DNA of 22,414 nucleotides, taken from the NCBI GenBank assembly GCA_030595585.1, contig JAUVCY010000003.1, positions 1 through 22,414 of the forward strand. Reading direction: 5' to 3'. This DNA comes from Thermoplasmatota archaeon. Lineage in GTDB: Archaea > Thermoplasmatota > Penumbrarchaeia > Penumbrarchaeales > Penumbrarchaeaceae. Each line of letters opens with the position of its first letter. Within the stretch, counting starts at the first letter, position 1. Position numbers and translations under genes: made by a program. Shown here one piece after another: positions 16,801 to 22,414 of the stretch. The notes under the pieces were generated by a model. It had not been told where the DNA came from. It worked only from the letters and a program-made list of their open reading frames with translations, and did not search any database.

Positions 16801-17743
16801 CGTTATAGAGCTCCTCATCTACCCCTTCCGCGTTGTTAAGGGTCTTGATACCGGGGTAGCCATCATCTGCTATCCCATCACCGTCATCATCAACACCATT
16901 GTACCATTCAGATGGTATTTCAGGTGCCCCGACCGCATCTATCCCGGGCCTGCCGTCATCAACAACGCCGTCGTTATCGTCATCGACACCATTGTACAAC
17001 TTTTCGACCGAATCGCCGTCATCATCATATCCGATCTTGGTCTCGAACAGGTCAGTGTAAACCTTGGGGGTGAGGTTGTAGAACCTCCTCCCATCAGTTG
17101 TCCATTCACCCTTGTAGGTGACAACGAACTCGACACCGGGATGGGCGGAGTTGGGATCACCATTTGCGGCGATATTCGTCTCATTGGCCTGCAGGGTAAT
17201 ATTCCATAGGCCGGCGGTAAGATTTAGATCGGGATTATCGGGCTGGGTTTGCATGGGCTTCTGCACCATGAACTCGGAGCCGTCGTTCCAGAGGAGATCT
17301 ACCCATGCACCTATTATCGGATAATCTCCAGCGTTCTTCTCGCCGTCCGAGTTGTTATCTTCAAGCAGCTCACCGCTCATCTCAAAGATCTGATTGTAAA
17401 GAACTTTCTTCTCTGACTTCTTTATGTATATCAGAGTTGAGGTGTTCACGGCACCACGTGACCCATATTCGATACCCTCAAACACCTCGTTGATCGAGGT
17501 CTCGATCTCAAGATCATCTCCCTGCCATAGACCTTCCGATCTTCCGCTGGCAGAGACGGGGATGTCCACCTCTTCCTCCTGTGTCCCTGGTTCGTATTCC
17601 TGAACGTACGGACTCTGTATCTCAAGATCATCCACCACGGCAGTATCATCCTCGCTTCCCAAGGTAGTAGAGGAGTTCACCACTATTGCGAAAGTTGAGC
17701 ATATCAGGGTCATCAAAATGAGCATCGTTAGGCTCGTTCTCAT
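13868..17743 (-). CDS. Giant Ig-like surface protein with DUF4129-like cytoplasmic tail
   Basis: A 1291-aa protein, first gene of the MoxR operon. Residues 1-27 form a signal peptide. The long extracytoplasmic region (about 28-1125) includes Asp-rich calcium-loop-like repeats (239-327) and several Ig-like or carboxypeptidase-regulatory-like beta modules (for example VKGKAVEIKGELLDDRGVG). A single span lies at about 1127-1149. The 142-residue tail matches the DUF4129 pattern: a helix around YQKLGAHLRRYG, then ADTFREFEDAV, LDTFLDLLEEARYSKH and a closing helix. In known MoxR loci a DUF4129 tail sits next to DUF58, MoxR and often a transglutaminase; no transglutaminase gene is visible here. The ATG has a strong GGAGGT 6 nt upstream. 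Confidence 0.88.
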   Translation of the reverse strand: MRTSLTMLILMTLICSTFAIVVNSSTTLGSEDDTAVVDDLEIQSPYVQEYEPGTQEEEVDIPVSASGRSEGLWQGDDLEIETSINEVFEGIEYGSRGAVNTSTLIYIKKSEKKVLYNQIFEMSGELLEDNNSDGEKNAGDYPIIGAWVDLLWNDGSEFMVQKPMQTQPDNPDLNLTAGLWNITLQANETNIAANGDPNSAHPGVEFVVTYKGEWTTDGRRFYNLTPKVYTDLFETKIGYDDDGDSVEKLYNGVDDDNDGVVDDGRPGIDAVGAPEIPSEWYNGVDDDGDGIADDGYPGIKTLNNAEGVDEELYNGRDDDGDGEVDEDPYAFIARRGYEKRMYVEIWHNTQTSFTLHESVVDIGDTFTLDGKIEDISVPETNMGAKTMRMFFDGQFVSETHADPASTKPWSVFDFSWEVPQKVTAGPHTITVEFSPAFNKTNNYYWNPSNASVTIHVRRPTAVIFDVGDPTTMKTYVYRGDSIWINGSIVDKIKYEVDKVKEGPRLKIGGYDYAHEYSFRMWWGDVNNYENYWPDQTVIDDNGTFSVGFEIRSDIVLGDWTIMVETSFKTDPMHIPLLYYINSENQTKYQVRAKTDMGLWIDQNQNGEPDFNDRDPNGMPVNTFITRKPFVGPDGRTYNWNYARIRGKLKDLSQTPGSINEGVAYEDVTLYWGFSKSWQQEFELQTKEDGEFEIDIKIETSHALGPVPVLVVFSAEFYSNYYDSSNYRDFDGMPFSVVSFTQLEVNASTGIKGKAVEIKGELLDDRGVGIGNRTVSIYRKDDYTGNYDDLKSDGPGILIGSAVTNSIGKFTFEEYTIGEDVNVGRSFIVAKFGGSVQFPDGPSGIRYYPNDAYMDIIAVPDEFYITSETAVVLDEKSFPDVLVRNGEARIAGQLVESYKGQPKQKGIGNMLITAYLKQGDEILRMGVDKTQTSAEFRGMFEIKTTNVPSTLDVGKVTVMVEFTPEPVDVGVPLYRSSSNITDAEIWSSTRVDTIQVGPVDQDGDRKIDLKEDEIEDWIFSFRVLEGATADSSGEPVSYATVWFNLSMGAYTNTTRGTTDSRGKITFNFTQKFKDTATGATFVIPDGKEFDNLTIKVTFVGKHYFTSSTRTLPASYWEATKADPASVPVAMIIFLSLLLLIILIVSLFFFYRWIEKKRRLKALKRIIKKAADQLETGNPYSAVIFKSYQKLGAHLRRYGFMRRDADTFREFEDAVRTALPIDDRALDTFLDLLEEARYSKHVIGEGHRDKAIGCLRNVEKSLDNIMLDEESALRQMELQDEEFVETEVVLKDR
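16763..17029 (-). repeat. Asp-rich repeats in the ectodomain of the DUF4129-tailed protein
   Basis: Residues 239-327 hold four units of the form YNGxDDDGDGxxDDG (the last three as NGVDDDNDGVVDD, NGVDDDGDGIADD and NGRDDDGDGEVDE), with two PGI spacers. The density of Asp at alternate positions suggests calcium-binding loops. Long open antisense frames in this stretch are a by-product of the repetition. Confidence 0.75.
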
Positions 17744-17785
17744 ATTATACCTCCAAATCCCAGCGACAACATGCTTTCAAGCAAG

Positions 17786-17809
17786 TTAGGGGGTGACCCA
17801 CCCAGCTAA
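17786..17809 (-). promoter_or_regulatory. Hairpin in the leader of the MoxR operon
   Basis: GGGTG/CCACC-type pairing (17791-17795 with 17799-17803) is extended by TTAG/CTAA (17786-17789 with 17806-17809) across a small internal loop. It lies about 45 nt before the start codon and could affect mRNA stability or translation. No known riboswitch is recognised. Confidence 0.35.
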
Positions 17810-17946
17810 GGGCCGAATTCAAGTCCATAACACCCCTTCATTATATTAAGGTTTCTTTCTGGACCTTTTCGGGGTCAAACCATTTCCAACTTCATTCCAC
17901 ATATCGCCTGCACTGGTTGCTGATTATCCCTAACCAGGGTAATGTC

Positions 17947-17957
17947 TTTTTATAAAT
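17947..17957 (-). promoter_or_regulatory. Candidate TATA box of the MoxR operon
   Basis: The minus-strand sequence ATTTATAAAAA is the same 11-mer found upstream of the FG-GAP surface gene. It predicts a start near 17926 and a leader of about 180 nt. A weaker AT-rich site at about 17838-17848 would give a shorter leader. The 284-nt gap 17744-18027 otherwise shows no gene, and no clear terminator follows the phosphoglycerate mutase gene. Confidence 0.45.
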
Positions 17958-18027
17958 ATATTTTACTCATGTGAACATCAACGTCGACAGAGAATACCGG
18001 GAGCGATCCCATCGGAGCCAGGACGAT

Positions 18028-19590
18028 CTAAAGGAGAGATCTTCCTACCATATGCCCTGGTTTGCTTAAACCAAGCAGGGAGAGAATTGTGGGTGCGATA
18101 TCCTTAAGGCTCTTATCGCCTTGAGCGAACTTCACTCCTTTCTTGATGTCATCCCCGATCGCGATAAGGGGTACGGGGTTTGTGGTATGGGCGGTGAATG
18201 GTTCGTTTGTTATCGGGTCCCACATCTTCTCGGAATTGCCATGATCCGCCGTCACCAGCACAAAATATCCCTGGCCGAGAGCGGCATCTATCACCCTGCC
18301 CATATTCAGATCGACCGATTCCACGGCTTTGATCGCAGCATCGAGTATACCCGTATGTCCCACCATATCGCTGTTTGCAAAGTTCAGGACACCCATATCG
18401 AATCTGTGGTTCAGGATCTCATCTATCGCCCTGTCTCCCACCTCTCCCGCAGACATCTCGGGTGCCAGATCGTACGTGGCTACCTGAGGGGAGGGGACCA
18501 GTATCCTATGTTCTCCCTTGAACTCCCTCTCCCTGCCGCCACTTAGAAAGAAGGTCACATGTGCGTATTTCTCGGTCTCTGCGATCCTCAATTGTGAAAG
18601 CCCTGACTGGGAGATCACCTCGCCCAGTGTCTCTGTCACATTTACCTCTGGATATGCCACATGGGTGAATATTGAACCGTCGTAATCCGTCATGGCGACG
18701 TAATAAGGCCTAACGACCTTTGTTCTGACGAAGCCTTTGAAATAGGGATAAATGAACGCCCGTGTCATCTGCCTGGCCCTATCGGGCCGGAAGTTGAAGA
18801 AGAGGATAGTATCCTCGTCCGATATCAGTCCCGTCGGCCTACCTCTCCGGTCCACTATCTGGATCGGCGAAATGAACTCATCCGTCTCCCCTTTCTCGTA
18901 TGCTTTTTCTATGGCCTTCACCGGATCTCTATCCTGGTTTTCTCCTGCTGTTACATAATATTCGAAAGCGGCCCTGGTCCGATCCCAACGGTTGTCCCGG
19001 TCCATGGACCAGTATCTGCCCATGATGGTCGCCACCCTGACCCTCCCCTGATGGTCGTTCTCGGGCAACCATTCCATGAGCTCTCTCATGTCCCCCTTCG
19101 AGGATGTCGGGGAAACGTCCCTGCCATCCGTGATCGCGTGGACCCTGATCCTATCAACGCCCTGCGTCAATGCCATTCTCAGGAGGCCGTACAAATGGTC
19201 CAAGTGGCTGTGTACGCCCCCTCTTGAGAACAGACCCAGAAGATGCAGGGCCCCCCCCCTCAACTTGCATTCCTCCATTCCCCTGATGATCTCCCTGTTA
19301 TCCAATATCGACCCGTTCTCGACCGATCGCGATATCTTTACAAGAGGCTGATCAACCGTCCTCCCCGCCCCCAAAGAGAGATGTCCTACCTCACTATTGC
19401 CCATCTGGCCCTCGGGTAGGCCGACACAAGGGCCGGAGGCTTCAATGAGCGTGTAAGGGTAGTTCTGAATGAACGAATCGAACCTGGGCGTATTGGCCAG
19501 ATGGATGGCATTATGCTCCTTCTCCACGCTATGCCCCCATCCATCAAGTATCATCAGGAGCAGCTTATCTGCTTTCGGGATATCGCCCAT
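18028..19590 (-). CDS. gpmI: 2,3-bisphosphoglycerate-independent phosphoglycerate mutase, bacterial type
   Basis: Cytoplasmic glycolytic/gluconeogenic enzyme that interconverts 3- and 2-phosphoglycerate using two Mn2+ or similar metal ions. The 520 aa match the bacterial/plant GpmI length, not the shorter archaeal ApgM (about 400 aa). Visible active-site motifs are ILDGWG (D16), the catalytic serine in GQMGNSEVGH (S66), HSH (127-129), TDGRD (154-158), FFNFRPDRARQ, KYAHVTFFLSGG, and the metal-binding TADHGNSE (D449, H450) and H468 in AHTTNPVP. All key residues appear intact. The ATG is preceded by GGAGG at about 7 nt. It lies 112 nt after the DUF92 gene on the same strand and could be co-transcribed with it. 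Confidence 0.97.
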   Translation of the reverse strand: MGDIPKADKLLLMILDGWGHSVEKEHNAIHLANTPRFDSFIQNYPYTLIEASGPCVGLPEGQMGNSEVGHLSLGAGRTVDQPLVKISRSVENGSILDNREIIRGMEECKLRGGALHLLGLFSRGGVHSHLDHLYGLLRMALTQGVDRIRVHAITDGRDVSPTSSKGDMRELMEWLPENDHQGRVRVATIMGRYWSMDRDNRWDRTRAAFEYYVTAGENQDRDPVKAIEKAYEKGETDEFISPIQIVDRRGRPTGLISDEDTILFFNFRPDRARQMTRAFIYPYFKGFVRTKVVRPYYVAMTDYDGSIFTHVAYPEVNVTETLGEVISQSGLSQLRIAETEKYAHVTFFLSGGREREFKGEHRILVPSPQVATYDLAPEMSAGEVGDRAIDEILNHRFDMGVLNFANSDMVGHTGILDAAIKAVESVDLNMGRVIDAALGQGYFVLVTADHGNSEKMWDPITNEPFTAHTTNPVPLIAIGDDIKKGVKFAQGDKSLKDIAPTILSLLGLSKPGHMVGRSLL

Positions 19591-19702
19591 TTAATGGCCT
19601 CCAAAATAATAACATCTAACTGCTATTTCATCTTTGTCGAATCCGGGAGATCATGATCTTGATGAGACCGATCCAGAAAAGTTGGTCAGTAGCCCCTGTG
19701 GC

Positions 19703-20503
19703 TCAGGATAGGATGATATAGAGGGGAGCCACGATGATCACACCTAGCAATATCGTAATGAAATTGACCATGTTATTGGTGATCAGCCCCCTGGTCTGAA
19801 GTGTAGCGCCAAGCAGGCTGTCGATCTGACATCCTACCCATCCCATGACGACTGTGATTATCACCACAAGCGCGGAAGCTTCGAGTAAATGAGGGCCGGT
19901 AGTTATCAGACGATCTGTTACCAGCAGGTATCCAGCTCCCGCGACAAGGACGCCTCCAAGTAAAGCTGCAAGATTCCCCAGAACCGACACACCTCCATCT
20001 ACCCCCGGTTCAACTATCCTCCTTGGATCCGTTATCAACCTGGGCCTACCCGACAACACTCCGATCTCACTGCCAAATGAATCTGAGGCCGCTATCGAAA
20101 TAGCGACCAGAAACAGTATCCCCGACAAACCCTCGGAGACCTCGTCAAGCGGTGATGAAAAAAGCGCGATTATCAAAGGTATGATCCCATTGGCAACAAC
20201 GTTCCTGACCCCTCGCTCCCCCACCTTCCCCTGGCTTATCCCCATCTCCTTTTTCTTTTTGTATTTGAAGACGGTCACGCCATAGGACACCATCAGGAAG
20301 AACAGCATCAACAGGAACCAGAAGAAATCACTGTAGCCTATCAACAGCATGCCCAGGACGACTGCCAGAATACTTCCTTTCAGGTCCAGTACACCTTTAA
20401 AATATGTAAAAGCTCCAAGAAGTACACACAGGGATATCGAAATGATGAATATGTACTTGTCGAAGTCAGGTGTTATAGTAGATGCGAAATCCAGACCGAG
20501 CAT
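19703..20503 (-). CDS. DUF92 (TIGR00297-type) integral membrane protein
   Basis: A 266-aa polytopic membrane protein of the DUF92 family. Conserved features are GERGVRNVVANG (95-106), ASDSFGSEIGVLSGRPRLIT (139-158), VEPGVDGGVS, and the C-terminal GCQIDSLLGATLQ (about 224-236) followed by NNMVNF. Plant relatives of this family act as prenyl-phosphate kinases (VTE6, phytyl-phosphate kinase); whether the archaeal protein phosphorylates an isoprenoid is not known. About six to seven spans are predicted. A TATA-like box (TTTAATAAAGG, minus strand, about 20525-20534) lies about 27 nt before the ATG, suggesting a leaderless mRNA. Confidence 0.9.
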   Translation of the reverse strand: MLGLDFASTITPDFDKYIFIISISLCVLLGAFTYFKGVLDLKGSILAVVLGMLLIGYSDFFWFLLMLFFLMVSYGVTVFKYKKKKEMGISQGKVGERGVRNVVANGIIPLIIALFSSPLDEVSEGLSGILFLVAISIAASDSFGSEIGVLSGRPRLITDPRRIVEPGVDGGVSVLGNLAALLGGVLVAGAGYLLVTDRLITTGPHLLEASALVVIITVVMGWVGCQIDSLLGATLQTRGLITNNMVNFITILLGVIIVAPLYIILS

Positions 20504-20635
20504 CCGACATGTGTACTCGGAACCTTTATTAAACAGTTTCTAACACCCGTATTTGGCCGGATCCTACCAGGATAACCGTTCTCTTTCCGCGATTTTGATG
20601 AGTACCAATTAATACCTAGTTGAAGATACACCTAT
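20504..20635. promoter_or_regulatory. Divergent promoter region between the DUF92 and zinc-cluster genes
   Basis: This 132-nt gap separates two outward-facing genes. On the minus strand a TATA-like element at 20525-20534 serves the DUF92 gene; on the plus strand AATTAATA at 20607-20614 is centred about 26 nt before the GTG at 20636. Neither gene has a clear Shine-Dalgarno site, so both transcripts are predicted to be leaderless. Confidence 0.45.
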
Positions 20636-21286
20636 GTGCCCGAGGAAGAGGACCCGTTCGAGTTCCAGAAGACCCTGGAGAGATCCGAGACATTCTCCTT
20701 CGAGTCGAGCTCCAAGGTGGAGAGACGAAGTGATGCGAAGTGGATCGAGCCTTCGAAGGATGCCACGGAGATAGACCTGAGCAAGGTCACCGAGACCTAC
20801 AAGGTACAGGGATTTGAACTGAAGGAGCCACCAAAGCCAAAAAAGGGGGCCGAGGCAAGTGCCCTGAAAAATTCAGATGCCACGGCGGATTACAAGAGGA
20901 ACCGTGAAAATTACGGGGTCATGTGTCCAACCTGTAATGCCACCGGCAAATGCCCGGTATGCAGGGGCAGGAAGCGCGTCAGGTTGTTGTTCAAGTGCAA
21001 GAACTGCATGGGCACCGGCAAATGTCCTGATTGTATTCAGGAGCTGACCATCAAATGTAAGAAATGCGGGTCACCAATGAAGATGTATTCCGACTCCTGC
21101 CGGAAATGTGGATTGGCATTTACCTGCCCTTCATGTTATTCTCCTCTCCCCGCCCTTGCTACAAAATGTATCAGCTGTGGGAACGTATTCACTTGTGGTT
21201 CGTGCGATAAACCCTATCCGGATGCATATTCACACAGGTGCCCTCACTGTGAACATTGGAACCAACCGGATCGGGATCGGGAATGA
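20636..21286 (+). CDS. Protein with five Cys4 zinc clusters: two DnaJ-like, three zinc-ribbon-like
   Basis: A 216-aa soluble protein. Residues 1-90 are charged and probably disordered. The rest contains 20 Cys in five regular tetrads: C97/C100/C106/C109 and C121/C124/C130/C133 in the CxxCxxTGxCxxC form of the DnaJ cysteine-rich domain, then C141/C144/C155/C158, C164/C167/C178/C181 and C187/C190/C202/C205 in the CxxC-x10-CxxC form of zinc ribbons. No J-domain is present. The start is GTG at 20636, chosen because an upstream TATA-like box lies about 26 nt away and the ATG overlapping it is out of frame. The LSm gene follows 55 nt later. A chaperone-like or RNA/protein-binding role is possible; the family is not known to me. 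Confidence 0.85.
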   Translation: MPEEEDPFEFQKTLERSETFSFESSSKVERRSDAKWIEPSKDATEIDLSKVTETYKVQGFELKEPPKPKKGAEASALKNSDATADYKRNRENYGVMCPTCNATGKCPVCRGRKRVRLLFKCKNCMGTGKCPDCIQELTIKCKKCGSPMKMYSDSCRKCGLAFTCPSCYSPLPALATKCISCGNVFTCGSCDKPYPDAYSHRCPHCEHWNQPDRDRE

Positions 21287-21341
21287 GGCCGTTGTGAAAG
21301 CTTCATATACAAGAAGGATTTGTAGATGTTTGAGTGAAACT

Positions 21342-21557
21342 ATGGTAATGCCTCAGAATCTTCTGGAAAAAAGCCTGGGAAAGAAAGTGAAGATCCTGCT
21401 CAAGGATGGTCGCTCCATGGAGGGGACCCTCTCCGGGTATGATGAATACATGAACATGGTGTTGGAGGGAACGGAGGAGGAGGGAAAGGAGATGAAGAGG
21501 CGGCTTGGCACCGTTGTCCTCAGGGGAAACAACGTTGTGTCCATATCACCTCAGTGA
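21342..21557 (+). CDS. Archaeal Sm-like protein (LSm/SmAP)
   Basis: A 71-aa RNA-binding protein of the Sm fold, which assembles into heptameric or hexameric rings binding U-rich RNA. The Sm1 motif covers about 13-43 (KKVKILLKDGRSMEGTLSGY, then DEYMNMVL) and Sm2 about 55-66 (LGTVVLRGNNVV) with the RG pair at 61-62. The reading frame stays open upstream to 21108 through the zinc-cluster gene, but homology starts only here, so the ATG at 21342 is preferred (ATG at 21348 is possible). TCATATAC at about 21303-21310 may be a TATA box giving a very short leader. Its last 7 nt overlap the convergent SGNH hydrolase gene. Confidence 0.95.
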   Translation: MVMPQNLLEKSLGKKVKILLKDGRSMEGTLSGYDEYMNMVLEGTEEEGKEMKRRLGTVVLRGNNVVSISPQ

Positions 21558-22216
21558 TCCAATTCTATGCCAAGAGGGATGATGGTTCCCGTAATGGGCA
21601 CTATGTCCGATCCAATGCACTTTTCAAAGAGGGTAAGGAGGTCCTGTTTTGTGTCCTCTATCGGGGTTCCAAGCAGGACGTCGTTGGTCCCACCCAATAT
21701 GATGCAGTGGTCGGGCAGGTGCATTATCACCTCACTTTCGAACCTGTTCAACATGCCGTATACCGTATTTCCTGCGATCCCGCGGTTTATTACTGAAACA
21801 CCTGTCAATTCAGCAAGCCAGTAAGGGAACTGGTTATCACTGTCTATCTTTGGGTCAATAGGATAACCGTTGCGGTCTATGAGAGCTCGACCCGGGTATC
21901 CCTGCGTGTGTGAATCTCCCAGACAGACGATGGATGAGAGGTCCTCGGCATCTTTCAAATAGTCGGAATAGATCACATCTGCAAGATGTTTGTATCCCTC
22001 TCTGTTGAGATGAGCATGATCCCCACATGAATACCTGGCAGCAAGAAGGTTCTCATCCTGAGGGTCCCGAAAGGCGCTGTTGAGATCGATCACCGGCATG
22101 GCCAGATCTTCCGATATATCCTTGATCCAGACGTTGATGTCCCTGATCGTTCGATATGCGTTCTGAACAAATGTGGAGCTTCCCCGCCCCCTCATCTCCG
22201 ATGCACCCGGAAGCAT
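21551..22216 (-). CDS. SGNH/GDSL hydrolase with circularly permuted catalytic blocks
   Basis: A 221-aa esterase/lipase-type hydrolase, normal in length for one SGNH domain but with its blocks rearranged. The N-terminal third carries the usual C-terminal part: VIDLNSAF (42-49) and block V, GDHAHLN, with D66 and H69 as the acid-base pair. Then come block I GDSHTQG with Ser102, block II NRGIAGN with Gly146/Gly149, and block III GGTND with Asn178. The protein ends with strand DIVPITGTIIP, which in an ordinary SGNH enzyme leads into the part found here at the N-terminus. All four catalytic blocks are intact. No signal peptide is seen. The ATG at 22216 is the only standard start in this frame and has no obvious Shine-Dalgarno site. 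The alternative is a remnant of two tandem genes. Confidence 0.85.
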   Translation of the reverse strand: MLPGASEMRGRGSSTFVQNAYRTIRDINVWIKDISEDLAMPVIDLNSAFRDPQDENLLAARYSCGDHAHLNREGYKHLADVIYSDYLKDAEDLSSIVCLGDSHTQGYPGRALIDRNGYPIDPKIDSDNQFPYWLAELTGVSVINRGIAGNTVYGMLNRFESEVIMHLPDHCIILGGTNDVLLGTPIEDTKQDLLTLFEKCIGSDIVPITGTIIPLGIELDH

Positions 22217-22303
22217 GGGTAACAGTATGGCCAGGATATTGATACCATTTGCGGGCAGATGGCCTGGTTGGCGCCTCAGAATAATATAAATATCAACCCC
22301 CTT
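22217..22303 (-). other. Open in-frame extension resembling a second copy of the SGNH core strand
   Basis: Upstream of the ATG at 22216 the frame stays open to a TAA at 22304-22306, with no ATG, GTG or TTG. Its translation ends in NGINILAILLP, which looks like the core strand preceding the C-terminal part of an SGNH domain and parallels DIVPITGTIIP at the C-terminus of the same gene. It may be an untranslated relic of a duplicated domain, and it overlaps the tRNA promoter. Confidence 0.4.
22282..22293 (+). promoter_or_regulatory. AT-rich TATA element upstream of tRNA-Arg, possibly bidirectional
   Basis: TAATATAAATAT lies about 26-37 nt before the tRNA, the expected place for an archaeal TATA box. 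The complement (ATATTTATATTA) also resembles a TATA box facing the SGNH gene, predicting a minus-strand start near 22260. Confidence 0.45.
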
Positions 22304-22318
22304 TTAGCATCCTCGAAT

Positions 22319-22392
22319 GCCCCGGTAGGGTAGCCTGGATATCCTGGAAGCTTGCGGAGCTTCAGACTTGGGTTCGAATCCCAGCCGGGGCG
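22319..22392 (+). tRNA. tRNA-Arg (anticodon GCG)
   Basis: A complete cloverleaf: acceptor stem 22319-22325 with 22385-22391 (GCCCCGG/CCGGGGC), discriminator G22392; archaeal-style D-arm GGGT...TCCT with G18-G19 and A21; anticodon stem 22347-22351 with 22359-22363; loop TTGCGGA with anticodon GCG at 22354-22356, preceded by U33; 4-nt variable loop; T-arm with loop TTCGAAT. No intron and no encoded CCA. It decodes CGC/CGU arginine codons. Confidence 0.95.
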
Positions 22393-22404
22393 TCTATCCC
22401 ATTG

Positions 22405-22409
22405 TTTTT
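22405..22409 (+). terminator. T-run terminator after tRNA-Arg
   Basis: Five consecutive T lie 13 nt after the tRNA, a typical short U-tract archaeal terminator. Confidence 0.4.
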
Positions 22410-22414
22410 AAGAT

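Noticed and set aside
16379..17209. A 276-aa open plus-strand frame opposite the giant surface gene.
   Set aside because: It is the antisense shadow of the Asp-rich repeats, whose GAT/GAC codons give stop-free complements. The minus-strand protein has clear domains, a signal peptide and a Shine-Dalgarno site.
21108..21341. A possible 78-residue N-terminal extension of LSm.
   Set aside because: It lies almost wholly within the zinc-cluster coding region in another frame, and LSm proteins of normal length start at about 21342.
21551..22216. A simple frameshift or sequencing error as the cause of the odd SGNH layout.
   Set aside because: A frameshift changes the reading frame but cannot reverse the order of catalytic blocks. 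A chimeric assembly remains possible and is listed as a refuting test.

Overview
The window looks like an archaeal chromosome segment, most likely from the Thermoplasmata side of the Euryarchaeota; that placement is an inference from gene content. Archaeal signs are an LSm/SmAP gene, a DUF92 gene, TATA-type promoters about 26 nt before several start codons, a tRNA-Arg without encoded CCA, and Asp-rich surface proteins with FG-GAP, Ig-like and TSP3-like repeats. Nothing marks it as a plasmid, virus or insertion element: there is no transposase, integrase or CRISPR array.

Layout. Positions 1-143 hold two facing hairpin/U-tract terminators. Positions 165-4505 (minus) encode a 1446-aa integrin-like surface protein with a seven-repeat FG-GAP propeller, Ig-like modules, one membrane anchor and an intracellular zinc ribbon. 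Positions 4686-8016 (minus) are a MacB/LolCDE-type ABC cassette of two FtsX-like permeases and one ATPase. Positions 8296-17743 (minus) are a five-gene operon, read from 17743 downwards: a giant Ig-like ectodomain protein with a DUF4129-like tail, a DUF4350-like membrane protein, a MoxR AAA+ ATPase, a DUF58 protein and an eight-span membrane protein, closed by a strong hairpin terminator. Positions 18028-19590 encode a bacterial-type cofactor-independent phosphoglycerate mutase, and 19703-20503 a DUF92 membrane protein, both minus. On the plus strand come a protein with five Cys4 clusters (20636-21286) and an LSm protein (21342-21557). The window ends with a minus-strand SGNH hydrolase (21551-22216) and a plus-strand tRNA-Arg(GCG) (22319-22392).

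How the genes work together. The MoxR operon fits the known MoxR/DUF58/DUF4129/DUF4350 arrangement, in which a AAA+ ATPase and a vWA-like partner are thought to act on membrane or surface components. Here the two extracytoplasmic partners carry Asp-rich, calcium-loop-like insertions, and the separate surface protein at 165-4505 has the same kind of loops. The zinc protein and LSm are adjacent on the same strand, which suggests but does not prove a role in RNA or protein quality control.

Most notable observation: the SGNH hydrolase has all four catalytic blocks, but in the order V-I-II-III instead of I-II-III-V. It starts just after, and ends with, the strand that normally precedes the C-terminal half. 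It therefore looks like a circularly permuted SGNH enzyme, with untranslated remains of a duplicated strand just upstream.
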